This document shows, piece after piece, positions 49,901 to 57,003 of a stretch of 64,000 nucleotides of DNA. The DNA is taken from NCBI GenBank assembly GCA_032251335.1, contig JAVVDW010000013.1:1-64000 (forward strand). Reading direction: 5' to 3'. The position numbers were made by a program, and so were the translations under genes. Each line of letters opens with the position of its first letter. The first letter of the stretch is position 1. Source of the stretch: UM-FILTER-40-17 sp032251335 (GTDB lineage Bacteria; Bacteroidota; Bacteroidia; Flavobacteriales; Flavobacteriaceae). A model generated the notes under the pieces. It was not told the DNA's origin. It did not search any database and saw nothing but the letters and a program-made list of their open reading frames with translations.

Positions 49901-50122
49901 AGGGCCACCCACACGTAGGTTGAGCAAATTGACTCGACCGTCTATGTTAGTTACCGTGCCGTAATTGGTACCCGTAGGAACGTGGATAGCCACCACTGTT
50001 GCGCCGGGAAGCGGCTCGTTGTTGTCATCCGTCACAACACCGCGTATGTTGGAGGTTGTGGTTTGGGCAAAAGAAATGATGGTACAGAGCAAAAGCCCTG
50101 AATAGAGGAGTTTTTTAAACAT
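46958..50122 (-). CDS. Oar-like TonB-dependent outer-membrane receptor
   Basis: The start at 50122 gives a 1054-residue protein with signal peptide (Phe-Lys-Lys-Leu-Leu ... Ser-Phe-Ala-Gln). A carboxypeptidase-regulatory-like beta domain follows (about 24-105; Gly-Val-Val-Thr-Asp-Asp-Asn-Asn-Glu-Pro-Leu-Pro-Gly-Ala), then a plug with Tyr-Asp-Val-Thr-Gln-Ala-Gly-Phe-Thr-Gly-Ala-Gly-Val-Asn-Ala-Val-Thr-Lys-Ser-Gly, and a long barrel ending in Val-Arg-Tyr-Ile-Phe. The plug text is that of Oar proteins, first described as an adhesion/development factor in Myxococcus, and more recently linked to uptake or secretion-related roles. The ligand is unknown. There is no SusD partner. A regulatory inverted repeat lies at the promoter. 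Confidence 0.88.
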   Translation of the reverse strand: MFKKLLYSGLLLCTIISFAQTTTSNIRGVVTDDNNEPLPGATVVAIHVPTGTNYGTVTNIDGRVNLLNLRVGGPYKITVSYVGFTNFERTDVFLDLGQTYNLEVQMASATEQLSEVVVTGGRNTTFNSDRTGPETNIGRKELSRLPTISRSAQDFYRLEPTATGNSFGGRNDQFNNFSLDGSIFNNPFGLDAATPGGQTNAQPISLDAIEQIQVSLAPYDVTQAGFTGAGVNAVTKSGTNEFHGTTYFFYRDDNFTGDEVEGDKVFVPDLTQIQTGVSFGGPIIKNKLFFFANFELDEREDLGSNFLAARPGLSGSNISRVEASDLELVSSLLGGLGYQTGPFERFKHDTESTKGILKIDWNINQNHRLAVIYNFLDASRDLPANPNAIGRRGPDQITLQFQNAGYQINNEIQSWLVELNSNFGNKYTNKFQAGFTRFNDFRNPFSAPAPVININKDGTRYIVAGHEPFSINNRLEQKVWQATNNFNIFLGSHTLTVGTTFEKFSFNNSFNLGVLDAPGFKGGTFGNGFDSVAEFQQAVQDGTVAAALAFAQNVSDTNDANNSWALAETNVGQWAAYVQDEWNIADNFKLTYGLRFDLPLYFDTKDKIKENIARKGGLLSEGGTYDPTIQYFDEKGNPVFLNSLDLPAQKALWSPRIGFNWDVFNDKVFQIRGGTGIFTGRLPFVWIGNQVANPDFFFFTTTAPDFEFPQVWRNSLGIDYKFKNGVVATTDLIFTRDINAQMVRNFGAGIPTGRLDGVDNRPVYLNSDRSQVFGSPTNAYVFTNTGVGYSLNWSMKLQKQFAGDFFASVAYNFLEARDASSIDAEISSDGFDRNPALGNVNVAVSGPALFGDRHRIVGQLNKRWTYGKGKWATTVSSFFEFAEGGRFSYTYSGDINNDGSFLNDLIYVPTSAELQLMQFEGDLTTQAEQRAAFDAFIQQDEYLRDRRGSFAGRNQILSPWRDRIDVKFLQDYNFKLVGGQMNTIQISLDILNFGNLIDSDWGVLEVPSNTQPIGVRVENNRPIFSFDPSQKKTFTNRVDLESRWQMQLGVRYIF

Positions 50123-50123
50123 C

Positions 50124-50153
50124 TTTGTTAGATTTAGTGTTTCGTCTAACAAA
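50124..50153. promoter_or_regulatory. Inverted repeat at the promoter/leader of the Oar-like gene
   Basis: TTTGTTAGA (50124-50132) and TCTAACAAA (50145-50153) form a perfect 9-bp inverted repeat with a 12-nt gap. One arm overlaps the -7 box and the other ends one base before the start codon. It may be an operator or a leader hairpin. Confidence 0.6.
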
Positions 50154-50179
50154 TATATGCCAAAAAAAAAGCCATGCAA
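50150..50179 (-). promoter_or_regulatory. Promoter of the Oar-like receptor gene
   Basis: Minus strand: TTG (50179-50177), 19-nt spacer, TATATTTG (50157-50150). The -33 element lies within the terminator hairpin of the upstream ribosomal protein operon. Confidence 0.6.
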
Positions 50180-50190
50180 TGCATGGCTTT
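50168..50190 (-). terminator. Terminator of the rpsF-rpsR-rplI operon
   Basis: AAAGCCATGCA (50168-50178) and TGCATGGCTTT (50180-50190) form a nearly perfect hairpin. On the minus strand it is followed by a run of nine Ts (50170-50162). It begins 22 bp past the rplI stop. Confidence 0.8.
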
Positions 50191-50212
50191 ATGTTTTTAT
50201 TAACGTTTTTTG

Positions 50213-50668
50213 TTAATTAATTGCCTCGGCGATGACTTCGAAAGGAAACTCGACAACTACAGATCTGTGCAGTCGGATAGAAGCCGTATGCTGCCCTGTG
50301 GTTTTGATAGTTCCTCCGGGAATAGAAATGTATTTTTTTTCTATTTCGTGTCCGTTTTTGCCAAGCGCTTCGGCTATGTCGGCATTGTTGATAGAGCCAA
50401 ATAATTTTCCGGAACCTCCGGCTTTAGAAGTCAATTTAATTTCTAAAGTTTTTAGGCTTTCGGCGGTTTTATTGGCTTGATCGATAAGTTTTTGCTCTTT
50501 AAAAGCTTGTTGCTTGAGGGTTTCTGTCAACACTTTTCTAGCAGAAGGTGTTGCCATAATGGCAAACCCTTGTGGAATCAAAAAGTTGCGTCCGTAACCG
50601 TTCTTTACACTTACGATATCATTCTTAAAACCGAGGTTTTCAACGTCTTGTTTTAGTATCAGTTCCAT
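50213..50668 (-). CDS. rplI: Ribosomal protein bL9
   Basis: A 151-residue 50S protein. The N-terminal domain has Met-Glu-Leu-Ile-Leu-Lys-Gln-Asp-Val-Glu-Asn-Leu-Gly, then Val-Lys-Asn-Gly-Tyr-Gly-Arg-Asn-Phe-Leu-Ile-Pro; a long linker helix and a C-terminal domain (Lys-Leu-Phe-Gly-Ser) follow. Last gene of the rpsF-rpsR-rplI operon, followed by a terminator. Confidence 0.97.
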   Translation of the reverse strand: MELILKQDVENLGFKNDIVSVKNGYGRNFLIPQGFAIMATPSARKVLTETLKQQAFKEQKLIDQANKTAESLKTLEIKLTSKAGGSGKLFGSINNADIAEALGKNGHEIEKKYISIPGGTIKTTGQHTASIRLHRSVVVEFPFEVIAEAIN

Positions 50669-50681
50669 GTCGGCTTTGTTT

Positions 50682-50987
50682 TTATTTTAATAAATCTGTT
50701 TCAAAAGGAACTAAGGCTAAGTGACGGGCTCTTTTAACGGCTTGTGCCACTTTTCTTTGATATTTCAAAGAAGTTCCAGTAAGTCTTCTGGGAAGAATTT
50801 TTCCTTGTTCGTTTACAAAGCTCAATAGAAAATCCGGGTCTTTGTAGTCTATATATTTAATACCGGATCTTTTGAAACGACAATATTTTTTTACGGTAGC
50901 AGTTTCTATGTTTAGCGGGGTCAAATAACGAATTTCACCCTCTTTTTTGCTGGAAGCTTGTTGCTCGATTACAGTAGTCTCTGACAT
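50682..50987 (-). CDS. rpsR: Ribosomal protein bS18
   Basis: A 101-residue 30S protein with an N-terminal Lys/Glu-rich extension and the conserved core Tyr-Cys-Arg-Phe-Lys-Arg-Ser-Gly-Ile-Lys-Tyr-Ile-Asp-Tyr-Lys-Asp, ILPRRLTGTSLKYQRKVAQA and Lys-Arg-Ala-Arg. It binds S6 in the 30S platform, matching the neighbour gene. Confidence 0.97.
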   Translation of the reverse strand: MSETTVIEQQASSKKEGEIRYLTPLNIETATVKKYCRFKRSGIKYIDYKDPDFLLSFVNEQGKILPRRLTGTSLKYQRKVAQAVKRARHLALVPFETDLLK

Positions 50988-50992
50988 GATGA

Positions 50993-51334
50993 TTAGGCTT
51001 TAGCGGTTTGTAATTTTTTCCTTCTTTTTTCTGCCCAAGCCACAGCGTGCTTGTCTAGTTTAACCGTCAAAAAACGCATGATGCGTTCGTCGCGTCTAAA
51101 TTCAACCTCTAGAGGCAAGATGTGCTCTCCTGCGATTTGGAATTGGAACAAGTGGTAAAAGCCACTTTTTTTGTTTTGAATCGGGTAGGCGAATTTTTTG
51201 AGGCCCCAATCTTCTTTAGCGACAAATTCGCCACCGCGTGAAGTCAGAAAACTTTCAAATTTCTCTACTGTTTCCTTTATCTGGGTATCAGATAAAACGG
51301 GATTCAAAATGAAAACAGTTTCATAATGGTTCAT
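50993..51334 (-). CDS. rpsF: Ribosomal protein bS6
   Basis: A 113-residue 30S protein: Met-Asn-His-Tyr-Glu-Thr-Val-Phe-Ile-Leu-Asn-Pro-Val-Leu, Ala-Lys-Glu-Asp-Trp-Gly-Leu-Lys-Lys-Phe-Ala-Tyr-Pro-Ile, and Glu-Val-Glu-Phe-Arg-Arg-Asp-Glu-Arg-Ile-Met-Arg-Phe-Leu. It heads the operon, with rpsR 5 bp downstream and a canonical promoter upstream. In other phyla S6:S18 represses its own operon through a leader RNA; the leader here is short (about 20-25 nt), so that mechanism is not supported. Confidence 0.97.
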   Translation of the reverse strand: MNHYETVFILNPVLSDTQIKETVEKFESFLTSRGGEFVAKEDWGLKKFAYPIQNKKSGFYHLFQFQIAGEHILPLEVEFRRDERIMRFLTVKLDKHAVAWAEKRRKKLQTAKA

Positions 51335-51359
51335 AAAAAATGATTTTTAAAATGGTTTG

Positions 51360-51390
51360 CAAAATTAGTGCATTTGTTTGAATTCGCAAA
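51360..51390 (-). promoter_or_regulatory. Promoter of the rpsF operon
   Basis: Minus strand: TTTG (51390-51387), 19-nt spacer, TAATTTTG (51367-51360). A full consensus match, 25 nt before the rpsF ATG. Confidence 0.75.
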
Positions 51391-51477
51391 TCTTTTGCCT
51401 AAAAAAACTTTTACAAAAATACGATGCAAATATTTACATTTAAAACAAGGCATCGAACAACCTAAAAGCAACTGTGT

Positions 51478-51485
51478 TATCTTTG
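51478..51485 (+). promoter_or_regulatory. Candidate -7 box of the MFS transporter gene
   Basis: TATCTTTG, 11 nt before the ATG at 51497. It supports that start over the upstream ATG at 51368, which would place the promoter inside the gene. No clear -33 element. Confidence 0.45.
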
Positions 51486-51496
51486 CCAAAAAAAGG

Positions 51497-52705
51497 ATGC
51501 TCCAAATTTTCCGTTTTGCGCGTCAGAACACTTCTCTTTTACTTTTTGGGTTTTTGCTGACCTTCTTCTCTGGTTTTGGACAAACGTTTTTTATTTCGCT
51601 TTTTGTGCCTAGCATACAGCAATATTTTCAAATATCCGATGGCTTTTTTAGCGGTTTGTATGCCTTGTCAACGGTTTTGAGTGCCGCAACACTTTCATGG
51701 GTGGGCAAATATATCGATATGGTTCGCCTGCCGCGTTTCACCATTCGAGTCATGCTCGGGCTTTCACTATCGCTTATCTTTATCTCACAGACCTATTATT
51801 TACCTGTACTGGTTTTGGCCATCTTTACCATGCGTTTGTTTGGCCAGGGTTTGATGACGCATACTTCACTGACATCTATGGGTAAATTTTTTGACGCAGA
51901 CAGGGGAAAGGCTATCAGCCTGGCTGCTTTGGGACATCCGGCCGGAGAAGCCGTTTTTCCGATTCTCTTTGTAACCCTCATTGCTTTGGTAGGTTGGCGT
52001 ATGAGTATGCTTATCGCCTCCCTGATGGTTTTTATGTTTATTCCTGTTTCCTTGTTTTTCCTTTTTAAAAATCGTGACTTCTCTAGGTTAAAACATCTCT
52101 TGCCTTCTATCTCCAAAGATCCCGAAGAGATTAAAAAAGCACGGCCTTTGCAATTTCTAAAAACAAAGGGGTTTTGGATTTTGGCACCAAACAATTTTGC
52201 TTCGGCAAGTATCGGTACAGCTTTTATTTTTTTTCAGCTCAAATTGGGCATGACACGCGGATGGAGCGAGGCCTTTATGGCTTCGAGTTTTGTGGCATAC
52301 GCACTTGCCGGTGCTAGCAGTTCCATCGTTGGCGGCTTGCTCACCGATCGGTTTTCTGCCAAGTCTATTTATCCTTTCACTTTAGTGCCTTTTATGGTGG
52401 GCTTAATTTTATTCTTAAGCGTTTCCGAAGCTTGGGTTTACCCTGCGTTTCTCGCAGGCATAGGCATGACGAACGGTTTTAGCAATACGGTAAAAAATGC
52501 GGCGCTTGCAGAAATATACGGAACCAAATTCTTAGGAAGCGTGCGGAGTCTTTTTATCACGGTCATGATTTTTTCAACGGCTTTGGGGCCTGTGGTTTTT
52601 GGCACCTTGCTAGACGCCAATGTTTCCTTTCAATTGCTGGGACTGCTCAGTTTGGCTGCAATGGTTTTGTGCAGCATCAACGCACTCAGAATTTACAAGC
52701 TATAA
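51497..52705 (+). CDS. Major facilitator superfamily transporter
   Basis: A 402-residue carrier with 12 membrane helices. The start at 51497 puts helix 1 near residue 13-35; the longer frame adds 43 residues with no family likeness. Features include the early Phe-Ser-Gly-Phe-Gly-Gln-Thr-Phe-Phe-Ile-Ser, a Gly-Lys-Tyr-Ile-Asp-Met-Val-Arg loop (MFS motif A position), and Asp-Ala-Asp-Arg-Gly-Lys-Ala between helices 4 and 5. The opening resembles monocarboxylate- or oxalate/formate-type MFS proteins, but the substrate is not known. Confidence 0.87.
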   Translation: MLQIFRFARQNTSLLLFGFLLTFFSGFGQTFFISLFVPSIQQYFQISDGFFSGLYALSTVLSAATLSWVGKYIDMVRLPRFTIRVMLGLSLSLIFISQTYYLPVLVLAIFTMRLFGQGLMTHTSLTSMGKFFDADRGKAISLAALGHPAGEAVFPILFVTLIALVGWRMSMLIASLMVFMFIPVSLFFLFKNRDFSRLKHLLPSISKDPEEIKKARPLQFLKTKGFWILAPNNFASASIGTAFIFFQLKLGMTRGWSEAFMASSFVAYALAGASSSIVGGLLTDRFSAKSIYPFTLVPFMVGLILFLSVSEAWVYPAFLAGIGMTNGFSNTVKNAALAEIYGTKFLGSVRSLFITVMIFSTALGPVVFGTLLDANVSFQLLGLLSLAAMVLCSINALRIYKL

Positions 52706-52730
52706 AAAAAAATGTGTAAAATTGGTGTCA

Positions 52731-53369
52731 TCAATTAGACGCCATCCATTTTTTGGCCAAATCTTCGTAGTTGATTTCAAAAGCCGGTTTTTGAGGTTTG
52801 AGTATGCCGTATCTAAAATACTTTTGAAGTATGCTTTCAATCATAAAATCTTCTTCTTCAGATTCGGGATGGTATTCAATTTTCAAAGACAAATCAAACA
52901 TGCCAGCCGTAGTGTTGTACCAAAATGCATTCCAGCCACTTCGGTAAACTTTTATAAGGTCGTAGGTGGTTTGCCCGGTTTGGCGGTGAATGAGTTTCAT
53001 GAGTATGCGCCCATCTGTTCGGCTCATTTTTTTTAGTTCGGCTTCAAATTCGTCTTCCATGTAATTTTGCACCAAACGGATGTATTTTTTCTTTTCGTAT
53101 TTGGAATCGAATGCCTCGAGGCGTTCGTTTAAAACGATGAGTCTTTCGGCCGCTAACTTAGAATACGGATATACTTTGATGACTTTTCTTGTTAAATACG
53201 CCAAGCGTTTGGCACGCGCTGCACTTCTGTTTTCAGAAACCGTCACTTCTTGCAGTGCAATCATCGGCACCATAGTGGTATCGCGGACAAGTGTATCCTG
53301 ACGAGGGGCTACTTGCGCGGTGAGCAAGTTACCGACCAACAAAATTGCAATCGCGATAAGTGTGCGCAT
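52731..53369 (-). CDS. DUF4294 family secreted protein
   Basis: A 212-residue protein with a signal peptide (1-19, Leu-Leu-Thr-Ala-Gln) and a basic helical domain: Arg-Leu-Ala-Tyr-Leu-Thr-Arg-Lys-Val-Ile-Lys-Val-Tyr-Pro-Tyr, then Gly-Arg-Ile-Leu-Met-Lys-Leu-Ile-His-Arg-Gln-Thr-Gly and Tyr-Arg-Ser-Gly-Trp-Asn-Ala-Phe-Trp. These match DUF4294. Function unknown. It is divergent from the M42 peptidase gene, a pairing I recall as common in flavobacteria. Confidence 0.85.
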   Translation of the reverse strand: MRTLIAIAILLVGNLLTAQVAPRQDTLVRDTTMVPMIALQEVTVSENRSAARAKRLAYLTRKVIKVYPYSKLAAERLIVLNERLEAFDSKYEKKKYIRLVQNYMEDEFEAELKKMSRTDGRILMKLIHRQTGQTTYDLIKVYRSGWNAFWYNTTAGMFDLSLKIEYHPESEEEDFMIESILQKYFRYGILKPQKPAFEINYEDLAKKWMASN

Positions 53370-53415
53370 TTCATAGAGTTTGAATCACAAAATTAAGTAA
53401 ATTTTACAGACCAAA

Positions 53416-53446
53416 TTGTTAATTCTTACAGAGTTGTCTATCTTCG
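53416..53446 (+). promoter_or_regulatory. Candidate promoter of the M42 peptidase gene
   Basis: TTG (53416-53418), 20-nt spacer, TATCTTCG (53439-53446), one mismatch to the -7 consensus; ATG 18 nt further. Confidence 0.4.
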
Positions 53447-53464
53447 CTCAAATTTTTAAAAACC

Positions 53465-54553
53465 ATGAGCAAAAAGAGCATTCTCAATAAAAAATCTTTA
53501 ACATTTTTAGAAAAATACCTCAATAACGCTTCGCCCACCGGTGCGGAATACAACGGTCAGAAAATTTGGATGGATTATCTGAAACCTTATGTGGATACTT
53601 TTATCACGGATAATTATGGAACTGCCGTGGGCATTATCAATCCGGATGCGGCATTTAAGGTAGTCATTGAAGGACATGCTGATGAAATTTCTTGGTATGT
53701 GAATTACATCACAGATAACGGACTCATTTATGTCATTAGAAACGGCGGCAGCGACCACCAAATTGCCCCTTCAAAGAAAGTAAATATACACACCAAAAAG
53801 GGCTTGGTCACCGGTATTTTCGGATGGCCGGCCATTCACACCCGAAACCGCGGCAAAGAGGAAGCACCCGCTTTGGATAATATTTTTATAGACGTGGGTT
53901 GTAAAAACAAAAAAGAAGTGGAAGCCCTCGGCGTGCATGTAGGCTGTATGATTACCTATCCGGACACCTTTTTTGTGCTCAACAAAAACTATTTTGTCTG
54001 TCGGGCATTAGACAACAGAATGGGCGGTTTTATGATAGCTGAAGTGGCCAGATTGCTGCACGAAAATCAAAAAAAATTGCCGTTTGGGCTGTACATCACC
54101 AACTCCGTGCAGGAAGAAATTGGCCTTCGCGGGGCCGAAATGATCACGCATACCATCAAGCCCCATGCGGCCATTGTAACAGATGTTTGTCACGATACCA
54201 CTACGCCCATGATTGAGAAAAAAAGAGAAGGAGAAACAGAAATAGGAAAAGGCCCGGTGATTTCTTATGCGCCGGCTGTGCAACACAAGGTGCGCGATTT
54301 GATAATAGAAACCGCCGAGCGCGAAAAAATTCCGTTTCAGCGTCTTGCTTCCTCACGCGCTACCGGCACCGACACCGATGCGTTTGCTTACAGCAACGGC
54401 GGTGTGCCATCTGCGCTTATTTCGCTGCCTTTGCGCTATATGCATACCACGGTTGAAATGGTGCACAGAGATGATGTGGAAAACGTCATCAAACTGATTT
54501 ATGAAAGTTTGTTGCAAATAGAAAACGGACAGTCATTTAGCTACTTTGATTAA
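53465..54553 (+). CDS. M42-family metallo-aminopeptidase
   Basis: A 362-residue cytoplasmic enzyme. The di-zinc site residues are visible: His in Ile-Glu-Gly-His-Ala-Asp-Glu, Asp in Cys-Arg-Ala-Leu-Asp-Asn-Arg, the Glu-Glu pair in Val-Gln-Glu-Glu-Ile-Gly-Leu-Arg-Gly, Asp in Val-Thr-Asp-Val-Cys-His-Asp, and His in Tyr-Met-His-Thr-Thr-Val-Glu. M42 enzymes are often described as glutamyl or deblocking aminopeptidases or endoglucanases; aminopeptidase activity is most likely. No signal peptide. Confidence 0.93.
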   Translation: MSKKSILNKKSLTFLEKYLNNASPTGAEYNGQKIWMDYLKPYVDTFITDNYGTAVGIINPDAAFKVVIEGHADEISWYVNYITDNGLIYVIRNGGSDHQIAPSKKVNIHTKKGLVTGIFGWPAIHTRNRGKEEAPALDNIFIDVGCKNKKEVEALGVHVGCMITYPDTFFVLNKNYFVCRALDNRMGGFMIAEVARLLHENQKKLPFGLYITNSVQEEIGLRGAEMITHTIKPHAAIVTDVCHDTTTPMIEKKREGETEIGKGPVISYAPAVQHKVRDLIIETAEREKIPFQRLASSRATGTDTDAFAYSNGGVPSALISLPLRYMHTTVEMVHRDDVENVIKLIYESLLQIENGQSFSYFD

Positions 54554-54880
54554 TTTTATAAAGATGTGATACAACTGTAAACCGAAATCTTTAAAAGCAT
54601 TTTAGGGTTACAAAAACTGAATTTTGTCAAATAATGTGAGTTTGGCATAAGAAAAAAAGAAATCACAGCTTATTAACTGAAAACAAACGCGTCAATCATT
54701 TATGTTCATTTTCTTTGCTTGTCCAAAACCCTTCGACTTCGCTCAGGGTGACGACGAACCAAAAGAAAGGACACTTTTTACGAGGTATTTTTGCTGCACA
54801 AAAGCTTGCAAAGCACCTCTTTGCTAAAGTTTAATCGATATTACTATTAGGTTTTCTGTAAAAATCATATAGAACAGCCG
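54554..54880. repeat. Intergenic spacer with a CCCTTCGACTTCGCTCAGGG element
   Basis: No gene is seen in these 327 bp between convergent genes. CCCTTCGACTTCGCTCAGGG at 54729-54748 (followed by TGACG) has self-pairing ends CCCT/AGGG. It resembles the CCTCGACTGCGCTCGG core of the 79-bp repeat. Downstream, GCAAAG (54808-54813) and CTTTGC (54819-54824) form a small hairpin. A T-rich stretch precedes the end of the ogt gene. Confidence 0.55.
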
Positions 54881-55729
54881 TTAAATACTTTGCAGATGGG
54901 TTTTGGTTCCTTCCCAACCGATGATGGCTGTTTTTCTTGTGTTGCCCCACCTATAATCGCCAAACATTCCGGTTGATTGAATGACCCGATGACAAGGGAT
55001 TAGAAAAGCAACCGGATTGCTTCCTATGGCTGTACCGACGGCTCTGGAAGCCTTTTGATTGTTGATTTTATTTGCAATGGCGCCATACGTTGTCAATTGG
55101 CCCATCGGAATATTTAAAAGTGTTTGCCACACCTTGAGTTGAAAATCTGTCCCTTTTAGATGAAGCTTTATCGTGTTTAAGCTATTCCAATCGAGCGTAA
55201 AAATACAGCGTGCATTTTGTTGCGATTCATCCAACTGCTGTTTAAAACACGCGTTTGGAAAATGACTTTGCATGTGTTGAAATGCAACAGATGTATCTTC
55301 GGAAAAAGCCATATAACAAATTCCCTTTTCTGTGGAAGCCAACAAAATGTTTCCAAATGGACTTTCCGCAAAACTGTAATTTATAGATAAGTTTTTTCCT
55401 CCGTTTTTATATTCGGCTGGGGTCATGCCTTCAATGTTGACGAACAAATCGTGTAAACGACCTGTGCCCGAAAGCCCTGTTTGGTATGCCGTTTCAAAAA
55501 GTGTAGCTTGATTTTCTTTTAAAAGTCTTTTGGCGTATTCGACTGTTGTGTATTGCAAAAATTTCTTAGGACTTGTACCTGCCCAATCGCTGAAAAGTCG
55601 TTGAAAATGAAACGGACTCAAATGTACTTTTTCTGCAACTTCGTCCAGGTTGGGTTGTATTTTAAAATTTTGTTTAATATACGTAATTGCCTCTGCAATT
55701 CGGTTGTAGTTGATTTGTTGTTGGGTCAT
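54881..55729 (-). CDS. AraC-type HTH fused to O6-alkylguanine-DNA alkyltransferase (Ada without N-domain)
   Basis: A 282-residue fusion. Residues 8-110 form an AraC DNA-binding domain (Leu-Ser-Pro-Phe-His-Phe-Gln-Arg-Leu-Phe; Gly-Met-Thr-Pro-Ala-Glu-Tyr). Residues about 118-280 are an Ogt domain with the acceptor Cys246 in Ile-Pro-Cys-His-Arg-Val-Ile, preceded by Arg-Ala-Val-Gly-Thr-Ala and followed by Gly-Tyr-type Gly-Asp-Tyr-Arg-Trp-Gly. It removes alkyl groups from O6-guanine. The zinc/methyl-phosphotriester domain that triggers E. coli Ada is absent, so how it is activated is unclear. Confidence 0.92.
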   Translation of the reverse strand: MTQQQINYNRIAEAITYIKQNFKIQPNLDEVAEKVHLSPFHFQRLFSDWAGTSPKKFLQYTTVEYAKRLLKENQATLFETAYQTGLSGTGRLHDLFVNIEGMTPAEYKNGGKNLSINYSFAESPFGNILLASTEKGICYMAFSEDTSVAFQHMQSHFPNACFKQQLDESQQNARCIFTLDWNSLNTIKLHLKGTDFQLKVWQTLLNIPMGQLTTYGAIANKINNQKASRAVGTAIGSNPVAFLIPCHRVIQSTGMFGDYRWGNTRKTAIIGWEGTKTHLQSI

Positions 55730-55845
55730 TATTTCAAATTTTATGGCAAAAATGATAAGAAGTTTGTGCTTATAAAATCCGAAACTTGCTCATTTTATGC
55801 TTGTCAAGCTTTTGAGGTATTGTTAGAAGTATTGTGGCGAGATTC

Positions 55846-56898
55846 TTATTTTAAATTCTTCAAAAGCTCGTACTTTTTCTGTTTTTCTTGCCATCGCTTT
55901 ATCGCATATTGTTGCATATCCTCTATCTTGTCTTTTTCATCGACTATTTCAAAACCTAAAAGTGATTCTATGATGTCTTCAAGTGTTGTAATGCCGTCCA
56001 TGCCACCATACTCATCCACAATTAACGAAATGTGTTCTTTTCTGTGTAGCATTTCTTCCCAAGCATCAAATAAGGTCATGTTTTCTGGGAAGTGAACAAT
56101 ATCTCTTTTGATGTCTTTTAATTTCATATTAAATTGGTCTTCAGCTAATTTTTCAAAAACAAGTTCTCTAAAGATATAGCCGGTAACATTGTCTTTATTA
56201 TCTTGAAAAATAGGGATTCTTGAAAAATGTAAAAATTCTTTATTCTTCAAAAAGTCCTCTAAAGTCATGTCCTCATTTGCCGTCACCACAACGATTCTGG
56301 GTGTCATAACCTCCTTTATTTTAAGACTTTTTAGTTTTATAAGATTTTGTATGATTTTGTTTTCTTTGTCTGCAAAAATACCTTCCTGTGTACCAATGCT
56401 TGCCAAAGCAGATATTTCTTCTCTGCTCGTGGTAAGTTCGGTTTTACTTCTTGACAACATTTTTGTCAAAATGGATGAAATCCATACTAAAGGATATGTA
56501 ATGAAAATCATACTCTTTATGATTTTAGAAGAGATACTCACCAGCTCTTTGTTGTAGTTTGCACCTAGTGTTTTTGGGATGATTTCTGTGACTACTAAAA
56601 TGAGTATCGTTAAAACGGCAGACACAATACCGAAATAGGCCTCACCAAACACTATTGTTGCTTGAGCACCTACTCCTGCGGCACCTACGGTATGGGCTAC
56701 TGTGTTAAGTGAAAGGATAGCTGACAGTGGTTTGTCAACATCTTCTTTTAGCGCAAGCATTGTTTCAGCCCTTTTGTCTCCATTTTCAACTTGTGATCTT
56801 AGAAAAGAGATGGGCGTCGATAATAATACGGCCTCCATTACAGAGCATAAGAAAGAGATGAATAAGGCAATAAAAAGATATAGTAGCAAAAGTGCCAT
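55846..56898 (-). CDS. CNNM/HlyC-CorC-type protein with DUF21 and CBS domains
   Basis: A 350-residue membrane protein: DUF21 helices (about 1-175) with Ser-Ala-Ile-Leu-Ser-Leu-Asn-Thr-Val-Ala-His-Thr, then Thr-Glu-Ile-Ile-Pro-Lys-Thr-Leu-Gly, and paired CBS domains (about 195-320; VMTPRIVVV, DEYGGMDGITTLEDIIESLLG). It stops soon after the second CBS domain and lacks the C-terminal CorC/HlyC domain of longer relatives. The family is linked to magnesium or cobalt efflux; haemolysin is an old name. Base composition is more AT-rich than its neighbours. Confidence 0.9.
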   Translation of the reverse strand: MALLLLYLFIALFISFLCSVMEAVLLSTPISFLRSQVENGDKRAETMLALKEDVDKPLSAILSLNTVAHTVGAAGVGAQATIVFGEAYFGIVSAVLTILILVVTEIIPKTLGANYNKELVSISSKIIKSMIFITYPLVWISSILTKMLSRSKTELTTSREEISALASIGTQEGIFADKENKIIQNLIKLKSLKIKEVMTPRIVVVTANEDMTLEDFLKNKEFLHFSRIPIFQDNKDNVTGYIFRELVFEKLAEDQFNMKLKDIKRDIVHFPENMTLFDAWEEMLHRKEHISLIVDEYGGMDGITTLEDIIESLLGFEIVDEKDKIEDMQQYAIKRWQEKQKKYELLKNLK

Positions 56899-57003
56899 AC
56901 TGACGGTTTGTGTATTGTTTTACTGTGTCGTTATTATAAATAATGTTTAAAATTATGTAGCCTTTATTCAGGTCGGGGCAGATATTTTTTTCAAAGTAGG
57001 TAA

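Noticed and set aside
50993..51334. S6:S18 autoregulatory leader RNA upstream of rpsF
   Set aside because: The promoter lies only about 25 nt before the start codon, too little room for the known leader structure.
55846..56898. 'Haemolysin' annotation of the CBS-domain protein as a toxin
   Set aside because: DUF21 plus paired CBS domains define the CNNM/CorC ion-transport group; the haemolysin name is historical.
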